A stretch of DNA of 64,000 nucleotides, taken from NCBI GenBank assembly GCA_029204225.1, contig CM055110.1:45284267-45348266 (forward strand). The letters run 5' to 3'. Both the position numbers and the translations under genes were made by a program. The stretch comes from Diphasiastrum complanatum (taxonomy: Eukaryota > Streptophyta > Lycopodiopsida > Lycopodiales > Lycopodiaceae). This document shows, in pieces, positions 33,075-45,050 of this stretch. Positions within the stretch are counted from its first letter, which is position 1; the number at the start of each line of letters is the position of its first letter. The notes under the pieces were generated by a model. It saw only the letters and a list, made by a program, of their open reading frames with translations, ran no database searches and was not told the origin of the DNA.

Positions 33075-33985
33075 TACATAGAGTTAACAATGGAATGGAA
33101 AAGTTGAACAAAGTTACAGTTAAGAATAGGTATGCACTACCACGAATGGATGACCTGATAGATTATCTTGGTGGTGCAAGGTACTTTGCTAAAATAGATC
33201 TAAGATCAGGGTATCATCAAATTTGCATTAAGGTAGAGGATATACCTAAGATGGGTTTTATTTGTTCAAGCCATATTTGGAAAGATTTGTAGTAGTGTTC
33301 TTGGATGATATCCTAGTCTTTAGTAAGACCTTGGCAGAACATCAAGAGCATCTTAAGATTGTCTTGGACAACTTAAGAAAAGAAAAGCTCTTTTCCAAAG
33401 ATTCTAAGTGTGACTTTTTGCTAAAGAGTTATCATACCTGGGGCATAAGATTTTCGAACGTCGTATAGAAATAGAGGCTGATCATATCCGAAGGGTTATT
33501 GAATGGCCAATTCTTACTACGGTTCAAGAAATCAAGTCATTCTTGGGTTTCATGGGATTTTTCCATCAGCATGTACCCCAGTTTTCTACGATGGCATTTC
33601 CCCTCACTCAAGCTTTGAAAGACTTTAAAAACTTAGCCGGAGTCCACTAGTGGTGTGGACGGAGGATATGAATAATAGTTTTGAGTTGCTTAAGAAAAGT
33701 GTGATAACAACACCAATCTTGATCATTGGCAATCCTAAGAAACCATTTGTGGTTAGGACCAATGCCTAAAAGCTAGTGAGCAAAAAAGGTGCGAAACATT
33801 TGATGAACAAAGCTGGGCACGTAATTTATGGCGAAGCTCGGAGAATGGAATGCTTCTCTCCATCAAGTCACAAACCCGCTGCTGGCTGGTTATTACATCC
33901 ATTAGATATTCCTACTGGAAAGTGGAAAAGTATTTATATGTGTGGTTGGGCTTCCACGTGCCTTGGATGGAGGTAGGGAACCTAG
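33075..33985 (+). pseudogene. pol: Ty3/gypsy pol fragment (RT, RNase H start, integrase scrap)
   Basis: RT motifs: [32 protein letters not shown], then the catalytic VVFLDDILVFSK and HLKIVLDNLRKEKLF. An internal deletion removes the part between KMGF and FKPYLERF. After stops and a frameshift come HKISERRIEIEADHIR, EIKSFLGFMGFFH and an RNase H start FVVRTNA. From about 33,800 the sequence jumps to an integrase-region scrap (AGWLLHPLDIPTGKWKSI). No LTRs are visible. The motif set indicates a chromovirus-like gypsy element distinct from element H. Confidence 0.82.
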
Positions 33986-34064
33986 TGAGGTGTTAGGAGG
34001 ACCTTACCATGGATATTGGTCATTTTCCTAGACCTTGGGCCTTAAACATAATTAATTTTCACAT

Positions 34065-34640
34065 TATGGGTCCAATGTGTCAATATAATGTCAACAATGT
34101 TCTGCCAAACAAACATTATCTAGTCCACTATACAGTTTTCATGTAGCACATCATTTGGGTGGAATGTTCATGTAGGTAGGTGCCTTCATGAACATTTTAA
34201 CAATTCCAATAAAAACTGATTAGAAAATTCTCATACACATTGGGAAGGCCCTATGCACTTGGGCCCTTCATCGTTGTCAAAGTATCAAACCACCCACCCA
34301 CTCACTCTTTTTCCAGACCCTTGTGATTTCTCAATATCTCAACCTTCCATCATATTCTAATGTGAGCTCCTTCCTATTGCATACCAAATGTGAATTTTAT
34401 CGAAATGCTCATTCTGAAAGAATGTGCATGGTACAAGCACAAGGCTTGAAAGGAATGACCTTTTCGTACATAATACCAACAAGTACAAACTTTTATTTCT
34501 TTCTGAGAACAATACATTTTTTATTAAATGGATAAAATGTGCACAAGCACATGTGAGGAAGAGCGTAAATTTCATCGCCATGGCTTAGTGTGCATGTCGG
34601 GCCCCACCCTCATCCAATGATGTAAAAAACACCTTTTTTC
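34065..34640. repeat. Dispersed repeat R, copy 1 (first two thirds)
   Basis: It matches 36,295-36,880 along its length: CATTATCTAGTCCAC, CATGTAGCACATC, GGAAGGCCCTATGCAC, CCATCATATTCTAATGTGAG, CATGTCGGGCCCCACCCTCA. It is interrupted at 34,640; the end of the repeat resumes at 35,755. Confidence 0.85.
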
Positions 34641-35329
34641 CACACCTTCATTTTCAAATACATGTCTTGAGCGTGGCTTAACTTGAACAATACCACCAAT
34701 TCTTGTTTAGTTGATATGGTTGAAAAAATACCTGCACATTTAACAATGTTAAGACTAGAGATTTGTTATGACCAAATTGTAATTCACAATAAATAGATAT
34801 AATGAAAAAGTAGTGTAGATGCTTAATATAACATTGGTTACAATCGACAAAACAAAAAAAATGTGAAAGTCATGCACACATGTTCACAATGAAGAGGCAA
34901 CACCAATGTGTCTATGGTTAAAGTCTTGGTTGAATCAATCCACTATGATCTTTTTTTGCGGTTGCATTTGAGCCTCTATAGTTGATTTTGAACCATTTCA
35001 CTTCAAAAAAAAAATATTTATCCATTTCACCAAAACACACCTCATATATGGCTTGTATGGTTCCTACATAATCAAGCTCTCAAGCTCTCTAGAAATTGGA
35101 CTTTGATCTCGAGCACTACTCCGACTTTCTTGATGGAAAGATGCCATCACACCACAATTATAAGCTCATCATTTCATATCAATTGATTCAATGCGATGTT
35201 GATGACCATATGCCCACATTGATATTGCCACATGTTGACTATAATTAAAATAATAATCAATTATCGTACAAATTAAAATTGTTCACTTAAAAAAAATAGA
35301 TTTATAGACAAACCTTCCAATCACATGCT

Positions 35330-35612
35330 CTTGCAAAATTCTGTGTCCATCACTTGAGAAAAAGCTTCTTTAACTATTCTAAAAAAAAGTAGAATAAGCA
35401 TTTCTGCTGATTCCAGAAACATCACATGCACCCACTATCACATTTGCATCCAAGTATGATTGAACCTTATTCAAAACAATCTCTGCAATTTCTTTTTTTA
35501 TTTTTTCAAACCGAGCATTTCTCATCATTGCCTTTGTTGACTTTCTTGGTAAAACATAACTTAAAGATGATCTGATGCATGAACGATCTGTTAAATAGTT
35601 CGCTGCCACCAA
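35330..35612 (-). pseudogene. Transposase-like N-terminal fragment, second T-family copy
   Basis: The minus strand reads DRSCIRSSLSYVLPRKSTKA, then RFEKIKKEIAEIVLNKV and DVSGISRNAYSTFF. After a TAA it continues RIVKEAFSQVMDTE. The GISR-AY---F---(K/R)EAF motif is shared with the first exon seen in the transposon T transposase (23,049), and this copy shows about 65 residues of the N-terminal region missing there. It lies inside a roughly 1.1-kb segment that splits repeat R. Confidence 0.6.
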
Positions 35613-35754
35613 ACATGATTTGCAACAAACATATAATACTCAAATTATGTTTAATGATTTAATAATCCATGTTATCAATTGCAAATCAAACTTAAATGAC
35701 AAATACAAATCAAATAAACAGTTTATAAGAAAACATACTTGAATGTTCAAATTC

Positions 35755-36290
35755 TTTTCATTCTGACAGAATGTACATAGTACAAGCACAAGGCTTGAAA
35801 GGAATGACCATTCATACATACTACCAAGTACAAACTTTTATTTATTTCTGAGAACAATACATTTCTTATTAAATGGATAGAATGTGCACATGCACATGTG
35901 AGGACGAGCATAAATTTCATCACCATGGCTTAGTGTGCATGTCGGGTCCCACCCTCATCCAATGATGTAATAAACACCTTCAAGTGTACATACCATCATG
36001 CAACTTTTACCATCATGCTAGAGTGTTTGACGAGCATAGGACCATGCTTACTACATAGTACACCCCCATTTGTTAAGGGGTGCGGTAGGTCACTGTGAGG
36101 AAGAAACTAATCTTTAACTCTGGAGCCCACCAATGTCAATACAGTGGTGGTTCAAAATACGTTCTCCTAATCTACGCATAATGTTTCTTAATTCAGAATT
36201 ATGAGAACATTCATTTGGTAGCCACTGAAATGTCCATTGTCCTCATGCACATTCTGATAATTCTTAAAATAAAGCCCCCACCCCCCCCTT
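35755..36290. repeat. Dispersed repeat R, copy 1 continued, with duplicated flank
   Basis: Bases 35,755-35,990 repeat 34,400-34,640 a second time (ATTCTGA-AGAATGT, AAGCACAAGGCTTGAAAGG, CATGTCGGG). 35,990-36,290 then matches the end of copy 2 (AGTGTTTGACGAGCATAGG, TTAACTCTGGAGCCCACC). So 35,755 onward closes the copy opened at 34,065. Confidence 0.8.
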
Positions 36291-37170
36291 GTACAATGGG
36301 TACAATGTGTCTTTATAATGTCGACAATGTACTGCCAAACAAACATTATCTAGTCCACAATACAGTTTTCATGTAGCACATCCACATTTGGGCGGAATGT
36401 TCATGTAGGTAGACACTCAGATGCCTTCATGAACGTTCTAACAATTCCAATAAAAACTGATAAAAAGACTCTCATACACATTGGGGAAGGCCCTATGCAC
36501 TGGGGCCCTCCATCGTTGTCAAAGCATCAAACCACCCACCCACCCACTCTTTTTTCTAGAGCCTTGTGATTTTCTCAAGATCTCAACCTTCCATCATATT
36601 CTAATGTGAGCTCCCTCCTATTGCATACCAAATGTGAGTTTTATCGAAATGCTCATTATGACATAATGTGCATGGTAGAAGCACAAGGCTCGAAAGGAAT
36701 GACCTTTTCGTACATAATACCAAGTACAAACTTTTATTTCTTTATGAGAACAATACATTTCTTATTAAATGGATAGAATGTGCACATGCACATGCACATG
36801 CACATGCACATGTGAGGAGGAGCGTAAATTTCATCACCATGGCTTTGTGTGCATGTCGGGTCCCACCCTCATCCAATGATGTAAAAAACACCTTCAAGTG
36901 TACATACCATCATGCCACTTTATGATCATGCTAGAGTGTTTGACGAGCATAGGACCATGCTTACTATACACCCTCATCTGTTAAAGGGTGAGATAGGTCA
37001 CGGTGAGGAAGAGCCGACCTTTAACTCTGGAGCCCACCCATGTCAATACATGGTGGTTCAAAATATGTTCTCCTAATCTAGGCATAATGTTTTTCTTTAT
37101 TCAGAATTATGACTAAGATCTCCATTGTCGTCATGCACATTCTCATATTTCTTAAAATGACGGGTATTGC
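36291..37170. repeat. Dispersed repeat R, copy 2 (uninterrupted)
   Basis: The full unit of about 880 bp in one piece. It contains an expanded CACATG hexamer run at 36,781-36,812 that is short in copy 1. No coding capacity. No clear terminal inverted repeats, so its class is unknown. Confidence 0.8.
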
Positions 37171-37180
37171 TAAAACCAGC

Positions 37181-37228
37181 CCCCCCCTCTCCCCCCCCCC
37201 CCCCCCCCCCCCGTCCCACCCCCCGCCC
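37181..37228. repeat. Poly-C/poly-Pro-type tract
   Basis: Two C-runs, the second over 20 bases, just upstream of the coiled-coil gene. Any ORF running through it, with a Pro-rich start at 37,167, is likely non-coding. Confidence 0.9.
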
Positions 37229-37331
37229 CAACTTTGGCTTTCCGCTCCCTGAAAGGACACGACCCCACTCAATCCCTCATATTCTGCAAACCAGAGGAAG
37301 TTCTGGCAAAGAACTACCAGAGACCGTGAAG

Positions 37332-39509
37332 ATGAGTTCGCGACGACGCAGGCGCAATTCCTCCGCCATGCCTGCTTGCATCCCGGCTCTCGCTGCCCCG
37401 TCGCCCTGCCCCTCGCTTGCCAACCTTCTTAGCCCTGGCAAGCAACGCCCCTCTACTGCTACCAAGAAAACCGATCTTGAAGAGCTCAAATCAACTATTT
37501 CTTCTCGAATCGAGCTTTTGAGGAAGGATGTGGATCATAATTACATTGGTGTCATCAAGGAAATGGAGGCAGCCAGTGCCAGGCTTGCAAAGAGGACGAA
37601 GGTCCTAGTGAATCATTATTTAAATTCTATCCTTATTCTAAATCAGAATGCTCAAGAATTTCCTACTTAGAATTATAATTTTCATTGCACGTACTACGTT
37701 ACCTGCACCCAGTTGACTACAGGATTGAAGTACCTTTGAATCCACATTTTGTATTCGGAGCGTCTCTTTGGATTCAGCAGTACATATTGCATCGTTGTCT
37801 GATCCCATGTGATCCTGATTCTAAATTATCAATTCGTTGCTGAAAGCATTTGTGTAGTATCTGTAAAACTACTATGATAATTCTAACAATTATTTCTCAC
37901 TTATCAAGTAGACTGGATTTAGCTTGAAGCTAAGTTAGATAGATAATAATTATGTGACCTATTAGCTATGTAGGTGTATCGTAGAAATGGTAGAGAGTGA
38001 CGATCCTGCATGTTGAGATTATATCCATCCCTACTTAGTAACTGGTTCCAGGAGTAGGTTCTAGCTCATAGTCTCAGGAAGGAAGGCTAAAGCCTAAAGC
38101 GTGTCACAAAGGCAGGGGAAGGTTCAAGGCATACACGTTTCTCAGAATATATGTACAAAAATGGTATACTGTTGCAGGGTGCTTGGCAGCTTGCTAAACT
38201 AAATCAAATTAATTACTTAACCTCTTATAAATCTTACAATAGCAGACGAATATTACAAATCTGCTAGTGCTAGGCTGCTATTCCTAGCAGCCTACTGATT
38301 TTTTACAAATCTGTTAATGTGCTATATCCTATAGCACTAAGTGAGGCCACGTGGATGGCCAAGTGTCCATCGTGACAGGATGCTTGATTCACGGTTTTGC
38401 AACAAAACGGAACATCTACAACGAGGACGTGGAGGAGCGTTGTGAACCTACTTTTAGCATCTTAGAATTCAATATTCACACTGATACCTCGTTATGGTCT
38501 TAGACAAAGTCACAGAGATGCCCTAGCTTGTTATAGCGTGCTTGACGAGTCTTCAGTATTATCGGATTTAGCACATTCCTGGTATGGCTGCAAGAGACCG
38601 AAAAAAAGTATAAATCTTATTACGTATTACAACCGCAGTCTGCAGAACGCTTCTCTAATTATGTAATAAGGTGGCTTCTCGACATGTTACATGAGATAGA
38701 TGTGCCATTAAGCTCCACAATTCGACTTATTTCATACGATGAGAAACTCTCTTCTAATCATTAACAATCCGAGAGGTGAAATCGGTATTGGACCTATCAT
38801 TAACGCTTACTTATCGGAAAGCAATAGCTTACATGCGCCTGCCGATATAAACATTTAAAATATCATCCTAGACAACCGATATAAGTTATTTGATAATTTA
38901 AAGTAGAGTGACTTTGCAAAAAAAAAAAAAAACTAGAGTGACTTCACTGTCTATTTATCTAGTGGGATGTGACAGATATGAAAATAATTCGTACTTGCTA
39001 TAAAGGCTTTGTGTCCTGTTATCATAAGTTATGTGAGTGTGACTCAGCTTTCTGCACACACGCATTAACTACGTCACTCTCTTTCTTTCATCTTCTGCAC
39101 GTTACGAAATAATTGCGCCTGTGTTTTGGCAGCTAGAAGTGCAAACTTGTTTGCAGCAAATGGATCAAATCAGTCAGGAATGGCAAAATTTTGCTGCAGA
39201 TGCTCATGAGGATATTCAAGATGCTCAAGTAATCATCCGACACTGTGTTTTGCGAAACTCATTTTATGAGCTGTGAGGTGGTACTTGGATAGTGTCGAAA
39301 ATGCAATATTGAATAACTTCGTTAATCAATCAGCTGATACATAATTACTTAAATTGTGTTTGCCCAGTTCGACATATCTTAAGAAAAAATATGAAAGCTT
39401 CTGACGGTCGTTCTCAGAATGATATACAAACTCTACCAGAAACGTATCTCGAAAGGAAGGAAGCATTATGCAATGACAAAATCAAAACAAAAAGACAATA
39501 GAAGAAAGA

Positions 39510-39549
<40 letters not shown>

Positions 39550-40238
39550 TTGCTCTGTGAACACAAAGAGAGAAAAAAAAAGATTGTGTGAATACAAATC
39601 AGACTATTTCTGATTCCTATTTCCTCGGCTGTATGTTTATGTATTTTCGCTGTTACACAGACAAACAATATTGGAGCAAAGATGATTTGATTTTTTCAAT
39701 ACATAATGAGATTTGCATTTAAAGTTCGTTGATCTGAAATACTTTAACAATCTTGATGCTATGTAGTATGAATCCTTCAGGCAGAAAAGTTTATTATACT
39801 TTCCAACTGCTGCAGCTGGAAGTATGGAATAGGCGTTAATGTTGGTAAACAATCACTGAAGCAACATGTGCCTTTTTCTATGATAAATATTGGATACTTT
39901 TGACTAATTAAGTTTTTGTGGCAGGGAACCTGTAAAGAGCTGGTTTCGAGAATTCAGTGCATGGGTGCACAATGTAATTTCTCACAAATTTTTTGTGATT
40001 CATTACAAAATCAGACTAACTTCGTGGTTGATAGCTTTCTTTTTCGTCCTTTGTAACGTAAGCTACCCTGCTTTTTAACTTCAGAGCTTTTCTTGTTGAC
40101 TTTTGCGCTATTGAACGGAAACATAAGGATTATAAAGGTTTGTTTATTCGTCCAGTTTCAAAGATCGCCACTACGGACGTTCTCGGGTCTGCAGAAAAAC
40201 AGCTCGAAGCCCTGCGTGTCAGATATGCCTTGTCGTGA
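37332..40238 (+). CDS. Probable host gene for a small coiled-coil protein, four exons
   Basis: Exons: 37,332-37,601 (ATG, 90 codons), 39,133-39,228 (32 codons), 39,925-39,973, and 40,087-40,238 ending TGA. All junctions have GT and AG, and phases join without a stop, for about 188 residues. Residues 1-45 are Arg/Ser/Pro-rich (MSSRRRRRNSS). From there the protein is mostly heptad-like helix: LEELKSTISSRIELLRKDV, EVQTCLQQMDQISQEWQNF, GTCKELVSRIQCMGAQ, FLVDFCAIERKHK, SAEKQLEALRVRYALS. The last exon could contain a further very short intron, but the frame is open without it. I do not recognise the family with certainty; a chromosome- or cytoskeleton-associated coiled-coil protein would fit. It is the only non-mobile gene I find in the window. 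Confidence 0.5.
39515..39545. repeat. (AG)n microsatellite in an intron
   Basis: About 15 GA units inside the second intron of the coiled-coil gene. Confidence 0.95.
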
Positions 40239-41069
40239 GTCGGGAAACCTCTTCATAGATGTCATAATGTTCACCGTAAGTTGAGCTTTCCAAATTCCAG
40301 TTACAATTGGTTAAACTTTAGATCGATCGTTTTGGCTAGTGATACGAGATATGAAATATGGCGTTCGAATCCTTGTAAGCAAATCATTATGGTACTTGAG
40401 AACCAGTTCAAATCGTCTGGTAATTGTTCCCCTTTTCAAGCTATTTACATTGGGTGAGAATCGAGATTTCAGATGATTCTAATTTCTAGTGACAAGATTA
40501 AGAGACCTCTTTTTATCACTAACAAATTCTGTTGGCACTTCTCATAAATTTGTGTGTAATTAACTCTTAAATCTTACATGAGTTGACCTCTACCCCCTTT
40601 AAAATGCCCGAGTCCTTCCTTGGTGTGAAATTAGTTTTTACGTCTATTTTCTCTTCTTTTTTTGTTTTTACATGCACCTTCACATCCGGAAGGTGCAATG
40701 TGCAGGTAAAAAAAATTTGCCACAAAAATTTTTGCCCCAAAGAGTTCCTCCATTTTCTTTATTAAACTGTCAAAACTCATTTTACACAATACATTAAATA
40801 TTATAATAAGACTTCATTTTTATTACAAATTTGATTGGCTATAATTTTCAGCCCTCTAAATGAAAATTTATATGGATGAAATATTGAAAATACTTTAATT
40901 CTCATAGAATCTTAAAAATACATAGGCCTCATGAATGGGATGTTGAAATGCGCGTCTCACAAATAGATTTACTGATATAATCTCAAAAATGACAAACATT
41001 ATGTATGATAATGGATGTTTGTTGCCCATGGTAAAGATATAATGGCTTTTCCTCTCATCTTTGTGTTAT
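40239..41069. other. Spacer 3' of the coiled-coil gene
   Basis: AT-rich, with no assignable coding sequence. It includes the probable 3' UTR of the upstream gene. Confidence 0.5.
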
Positions 41070-41868
41070 TGTGAGAACCTAAGTGGGCGAGACTCAACAT
41101 GATACACCAACTCACCTAGTGTGCCAAATTGGAATCTAGTTCATTTGAAATATGCTATGGTGATTTTTTTTCGAATTATAAACTATATATCCATACTGTG
41201 CCACGTGTGTAGGCCTAAATACGTTAGATCTCAATCATAGGGATTAGTTAGGTTAGTTGGTCATGATTCCTAAATTCTAGGGCAACTCCTCAAATCAAGG
41301 AGCTACCAAGTGGCAAACTAATGGTTAGGTAAGATTGACTTGTTTAGGTAAACCTAATGTCAATTTGACACCTAAACACATGGAACTAATATGACATAGT
41401 CTGCTCTTAGGTTCAATGAGGACTTTAAATCCTCCATTGGAGCGAATAACATAGTTGTAGTGGTAGGATGCTTTATTAATTTCGATGTGGACCTCCTCAG
41501 CCAGCCAAGAAGATGATCCATATTGTACTTTCAATCTACCATACTATTGGTGCAAGATCAAGATTTGGGAGTTTTCTTGACTATCTCGAATTTTTTCACT
41601 ATTTGCTTGTTGATCTTATGATGCAATCTAAACTTGATTAGAATCATTCTCTGTCCACAGGTCGTACTAGTCAGGCCATACCCCACACGCATGTATTCGG
41701 AGTTGCTTGATTTGATCATTTATTGATTGCTCTTGATTGAAATTGTCAATCTAGATCTAATTTTGAGAGCTAGTTTTGTAACAATTGGTAGATCAATCAA
41801 TCAATCACTCTTGTGAATCATTTTGGCATTCATTTATGGTCCTTTTCTTTGTACTTTCAACAATGTCA
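41070..41868 (+). repeat. Candidate 5' LTR of element F
   Basis: It ends in ATGTCA directly before a degenerate primer site. The first plausible TG start is TGTGAGAACC at 41,070. There is no second copy in the window to confirm the borders. Confidence 0.45.
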
Positions 41869-41880
41869 TGGTATCAATCC
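41869..41880 (+). promoter_or_regulatory. Degenerate primer-binding site of element F
   Basis: TGGTATCAATCC: the first eight bases match the tRNA-iMet site, the remainder has drifted. Confidence 0.6.
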
Positions 41881-42631
41881 ATTTGTTGCTAGAAAACTAG
41901 TCTTGTGAGAGCGAGTCCAAATCAAGTGATTGCTTGAAAATTTGTGAGCCAAACTTGGTAAGGGTTAACATCTATACTTCCCACACATGTGGGAACCTCT
42001 ATACCTACATTTAATTCTCTTTTTTCATAAGATCTAAACAATTTCAATTTACATCATCTTAATGAGTTTTTTGGTGCAAACCATAGAAGAAGCATCAAAG
42101 TTCATTAGACATTAATGAGATTTGACTTTGTCTCATGAATCAAATTAATTGAGGCTAAGAACAAGCCCTTTAAAGTTGATTTACGGATCTTGTAGAATCA
42201 TCAAGAAGAAGGACATAGATTGATTCATTGTTTGTCCTAATCTTTCAAATATTGATTAGATTTGATAGTTTTTTAATCCAGTATCATCTTATCTCCGTTC
42301 AATCCTTGAGAGAGTGTGTAATTTGAGGTGATCAAATCAAGTGAAACCTTTGTGAGTTTCAAGAGCCAAATCAATTTCAATTTTCTTGAGCATTGATTTG
42401 TAGAATCCTTCTTAAGAGTTCTTTTGAATTGAGATCAAGAGGGTTTTGCTTCTTGAATCCTTGTGAGTTTCAACTGAATTGCAAGTGAGAAAATTTTGAA
42501 AAAGAATCTAGGGGAGGGCCGAGAAGTACAATCTTGTACAAGTCATTAGGAAGATGCGGTTTATTGGAGCATTTCTTCTTTAACCTAGTGAGAGGTTGAA
42601 TTCTACAAATTATTCAAAATGCAAAGTGAGA

Positions 42632-43384
42632 ATGGATTCACTATTAGTGCTTCAAGATCTCTTTGGCATGGTCCTAGATGAAGAGGATGAGCCTCTTGGA
42701 GGACAAGAGTTGGTCAAATACAAGAAAACTGCAAGACTAGCATATTACATTGCATAAAAATAAATGTTAGTAATGACCTCTTGAAGGAGATAGCCACTTT
42801 TACTTCGGCCAAAGATGCATGGGATTCACTAAAACCAATTTATGAATTTAATAATACTTCTAGAGTCCCCATGCTTAGGAATCAAATCTTGCAAAGCATG
42901 ACAAATAGTAGTGAAAGTGCACAAGAGTATGTGCTAAGGATCATGTCTCTCAACAAAGAACTAGCTTCTATTGGAGACAACTTTACTTGACAATGAGCTA
43001 GTACAAGTGATCCTTAATGGCTTAGGAGATGAATTCTCAAATTTGGTTCAAAGTTTTGCCATCTAAGACACTTTTTCATCTATTGATAAGCTCCATAGTG
43101 TGCTAGTGGCCAAGGAGTGTAGGATGATTCATGCAAAAAGTACGATGAGTTCCTTGTCATTGCATGATGGAGATGAGAAAGCCAATTTCTCATTCAAAAG
43201 CAAGAAGAAGACCAAAGGATCCAAGAAGAAGCCAAGGAGGAAGACCTTCAAGTTCAAAAGGCAAAGGCAAAAAGGACAAGACCAAGCTTAAGTGCTTCTT
43301 TTGTGGGAAAAAGGGCCGCTTTGTATCCGAGTGCTTCAAAAAGAAGAATGCACAAGAGAACAAACAAGACAACATTGCACATTA
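42632..43384 (+). pseudogene. gag: Element F gag
   Basis: The ATG at 42,632 opens MDSLLVLQDLFGMVLDEEDE. A frameshift near 42,757 leads to KINVSNDLLKEI, TSAKDAWDSLKPIYEFNNTS and LNKELASIGDN. After another shift come VILNGLGDEF and LHSVLVAKECR. The zinc knuckle is KCFFCGKKGRFVSEC, intact in 43,164-43,385. It is close to element A gag (TSAKDAWDTLKAIYEANNTS). Confidence 0.82.
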
Positions 43385-44464
43385 AGAGGAGGAGGATGAA
43401 GAAGCCTTGATGGAATATACCTCATCACTATCATCCAAATCCAACTCAAGTGAAGCATGGTTGATTGATAGTGGGGCTAGCTCTAACATAACTTTCTAAA
43501 AGGAATATTTCTCTACTCTACTCTCTTTTAATGGTGCTAAACAGTCTATCTTTACTGAAAGTGACCAAGAGTGTAAGATATATGGTGTTGGAACAATTCT
43601 TTGTGTTTAAGTTTATATAAAAGGATTTTAAGAATGATGATTGCATAGCAAAATGACTTAAACATGGTAGATTGTTTGAATTGGATGCTAATGTTCCTAT
43701 GGAGAGTGTGAACTTGGCAAAGGAGGAGATCACCCAAGTGGAGCTATGGCACAAGATGTTGGGCCATCCCAACTTTAAGGCAATGGAATCAACGTGTGCA
43801 AAGGAGCTTGCTCTCGACTTCCCCAAGAAGTTGTCAAGATGTGGTAAGCTATGTGAGGCTTGTAGTCTCTCAAAGACTCACAAGCATCATTTCTCTAGAT
43901 CTACCACTCCCTTGAAATCATACATTCGGATGTGCATAGCTTCTCACAAGAATCTAATGGTGGTTCCAAAATATATGTGTCATTTATTGATGATCACTCA
44001 AGATTTTCTTGGATCTACCTTTTGCCTTCAAAAAGTATGGTGTTTGATTTATTTGTAAAGTTCAAAGCTCTAGTTGAAAATCAACTTAATACTAAGATCA
44101 AGGTATTAAGATGTGATAATGATCGAGAGTACATTTCCAACAAGATAATAGAGTTTTGTATGCTAATGGCAGGAAGTTAACTTGTCCTTATACCTCTCAA
44201 CAAAATGGAGTACTTTGTAACCTTTGCAAGAGGGGTGGCTGAGAGAGAAAATAGATCTCTATGAGTGTGCTAAAGTCTTAAGGCTAGAATTTTCTCTACC
44301 AAAACCATTTTGGGGTGAGGCAATTGTATGTGCTAATTTTGGCTAACAAAGCCATTGGAGGAATCACACCATATGAAGTTCTATATGTTAAGAAGATGAA
44401 TCTCAAAGATTTGAAGATTTTTTGATCTACTTGTTATGTTCACCAATCCTTGGAGACAAGGAAG
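43385..44464 (+). pseudogene. pol: Element F protease and integrase, truncated
   Basis: Protease: WLIDSGASSNITF, followed by a TAA. Pre-integrase: VELWHKMLGHPNFKAM and CEACSLSKTHKHHF. Integrase core: IHSDVHSF (frameshifted), VSFIDDHSRFSWIYLL and LRCDNDREYISNK (Asp 2; the usual Gly-Gly replaced), then GVAERENRSL-like sequence across stops. Homology ends at ETRKC at about 44,464, where the LTR of G1 begins. Confidence 0.8.
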
Positions 44465-44987
44465 TGTCGGAAATCGGTTGGAAATGAGCGAAAGCTGATG
44501 AGCGAGCTTGGTGTAGGATCGGAAGCACAACAGACAGCAACAGAATATTCAAAATGAATGATTCATGCAAATGCTCAAGGAAACAATACATTAGTGGGAC
44601 TGAAAATTTGCACTCTGATTAATATCAAACAGTGAGTACAATGCTTGAAGTGATAACTGCAGCTTACAAACGTTGGCCGTGATAACGCTGCTTACAGAAA
44701 ATCAAATAATCAGAAGAAGTTTTCTGGTGAAGATTCTAGGATTGATATCCTACAGAATATCTACAACAACCTTTTGTTGCAGTTTTTACGACCACCTCAT
44801 TATAGTTAATAAATGTACAAAGTGGATGGACTGTCAACGTCAAGTTGTTGGGTCGGCGGTTTTTAGACTGACGGTATCGAAATTTACAAGTATCAAAAAA
44901 TGTACAATGACTCAAAAAATATTGACTCAAAAAATATAGAATTTTCCGAGTCGATTCAATGTCAAAAATTTCTAAAAAATTTGATCA
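44465..44987 (-). repeat. 3' LTR of copia element G1
   Basis: TGTCGGAAATCGG on the left and ATTTGATCA on the right give TG...CA ends. On the minus strand a purine-rich stretch (GCAGAGGATCGAAAAA) precedes it, after the RNase H stop. Single copy, so the borders are inferred. Confidence 0.55.
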
Positions 44988-45050
44988 TGAATTTTTCGAT
45001 CCTCTGCTCAGAAATTTGAGTCTTTTGTTTCTGGTTTTTTAGGATGTTCA

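Noticed and set aside
36781-36812. CACATG hexamer run as a CRISPR-like or regulatory array
   Set aside because: Simple hexamer expansion inside dispersed repeat R, with no spacers.
37167-37331. Upstream Pro-rich start for the coiled-coil gene
   Set aside because: It is the translation of a poly-C tract. The ATG at 37,332 gives a sensible basic start.
39414-39668. ORFs with Leu-Ser or Arg-Glu repeats
   Set aside because: Translation of the intronic (AG)n tract.
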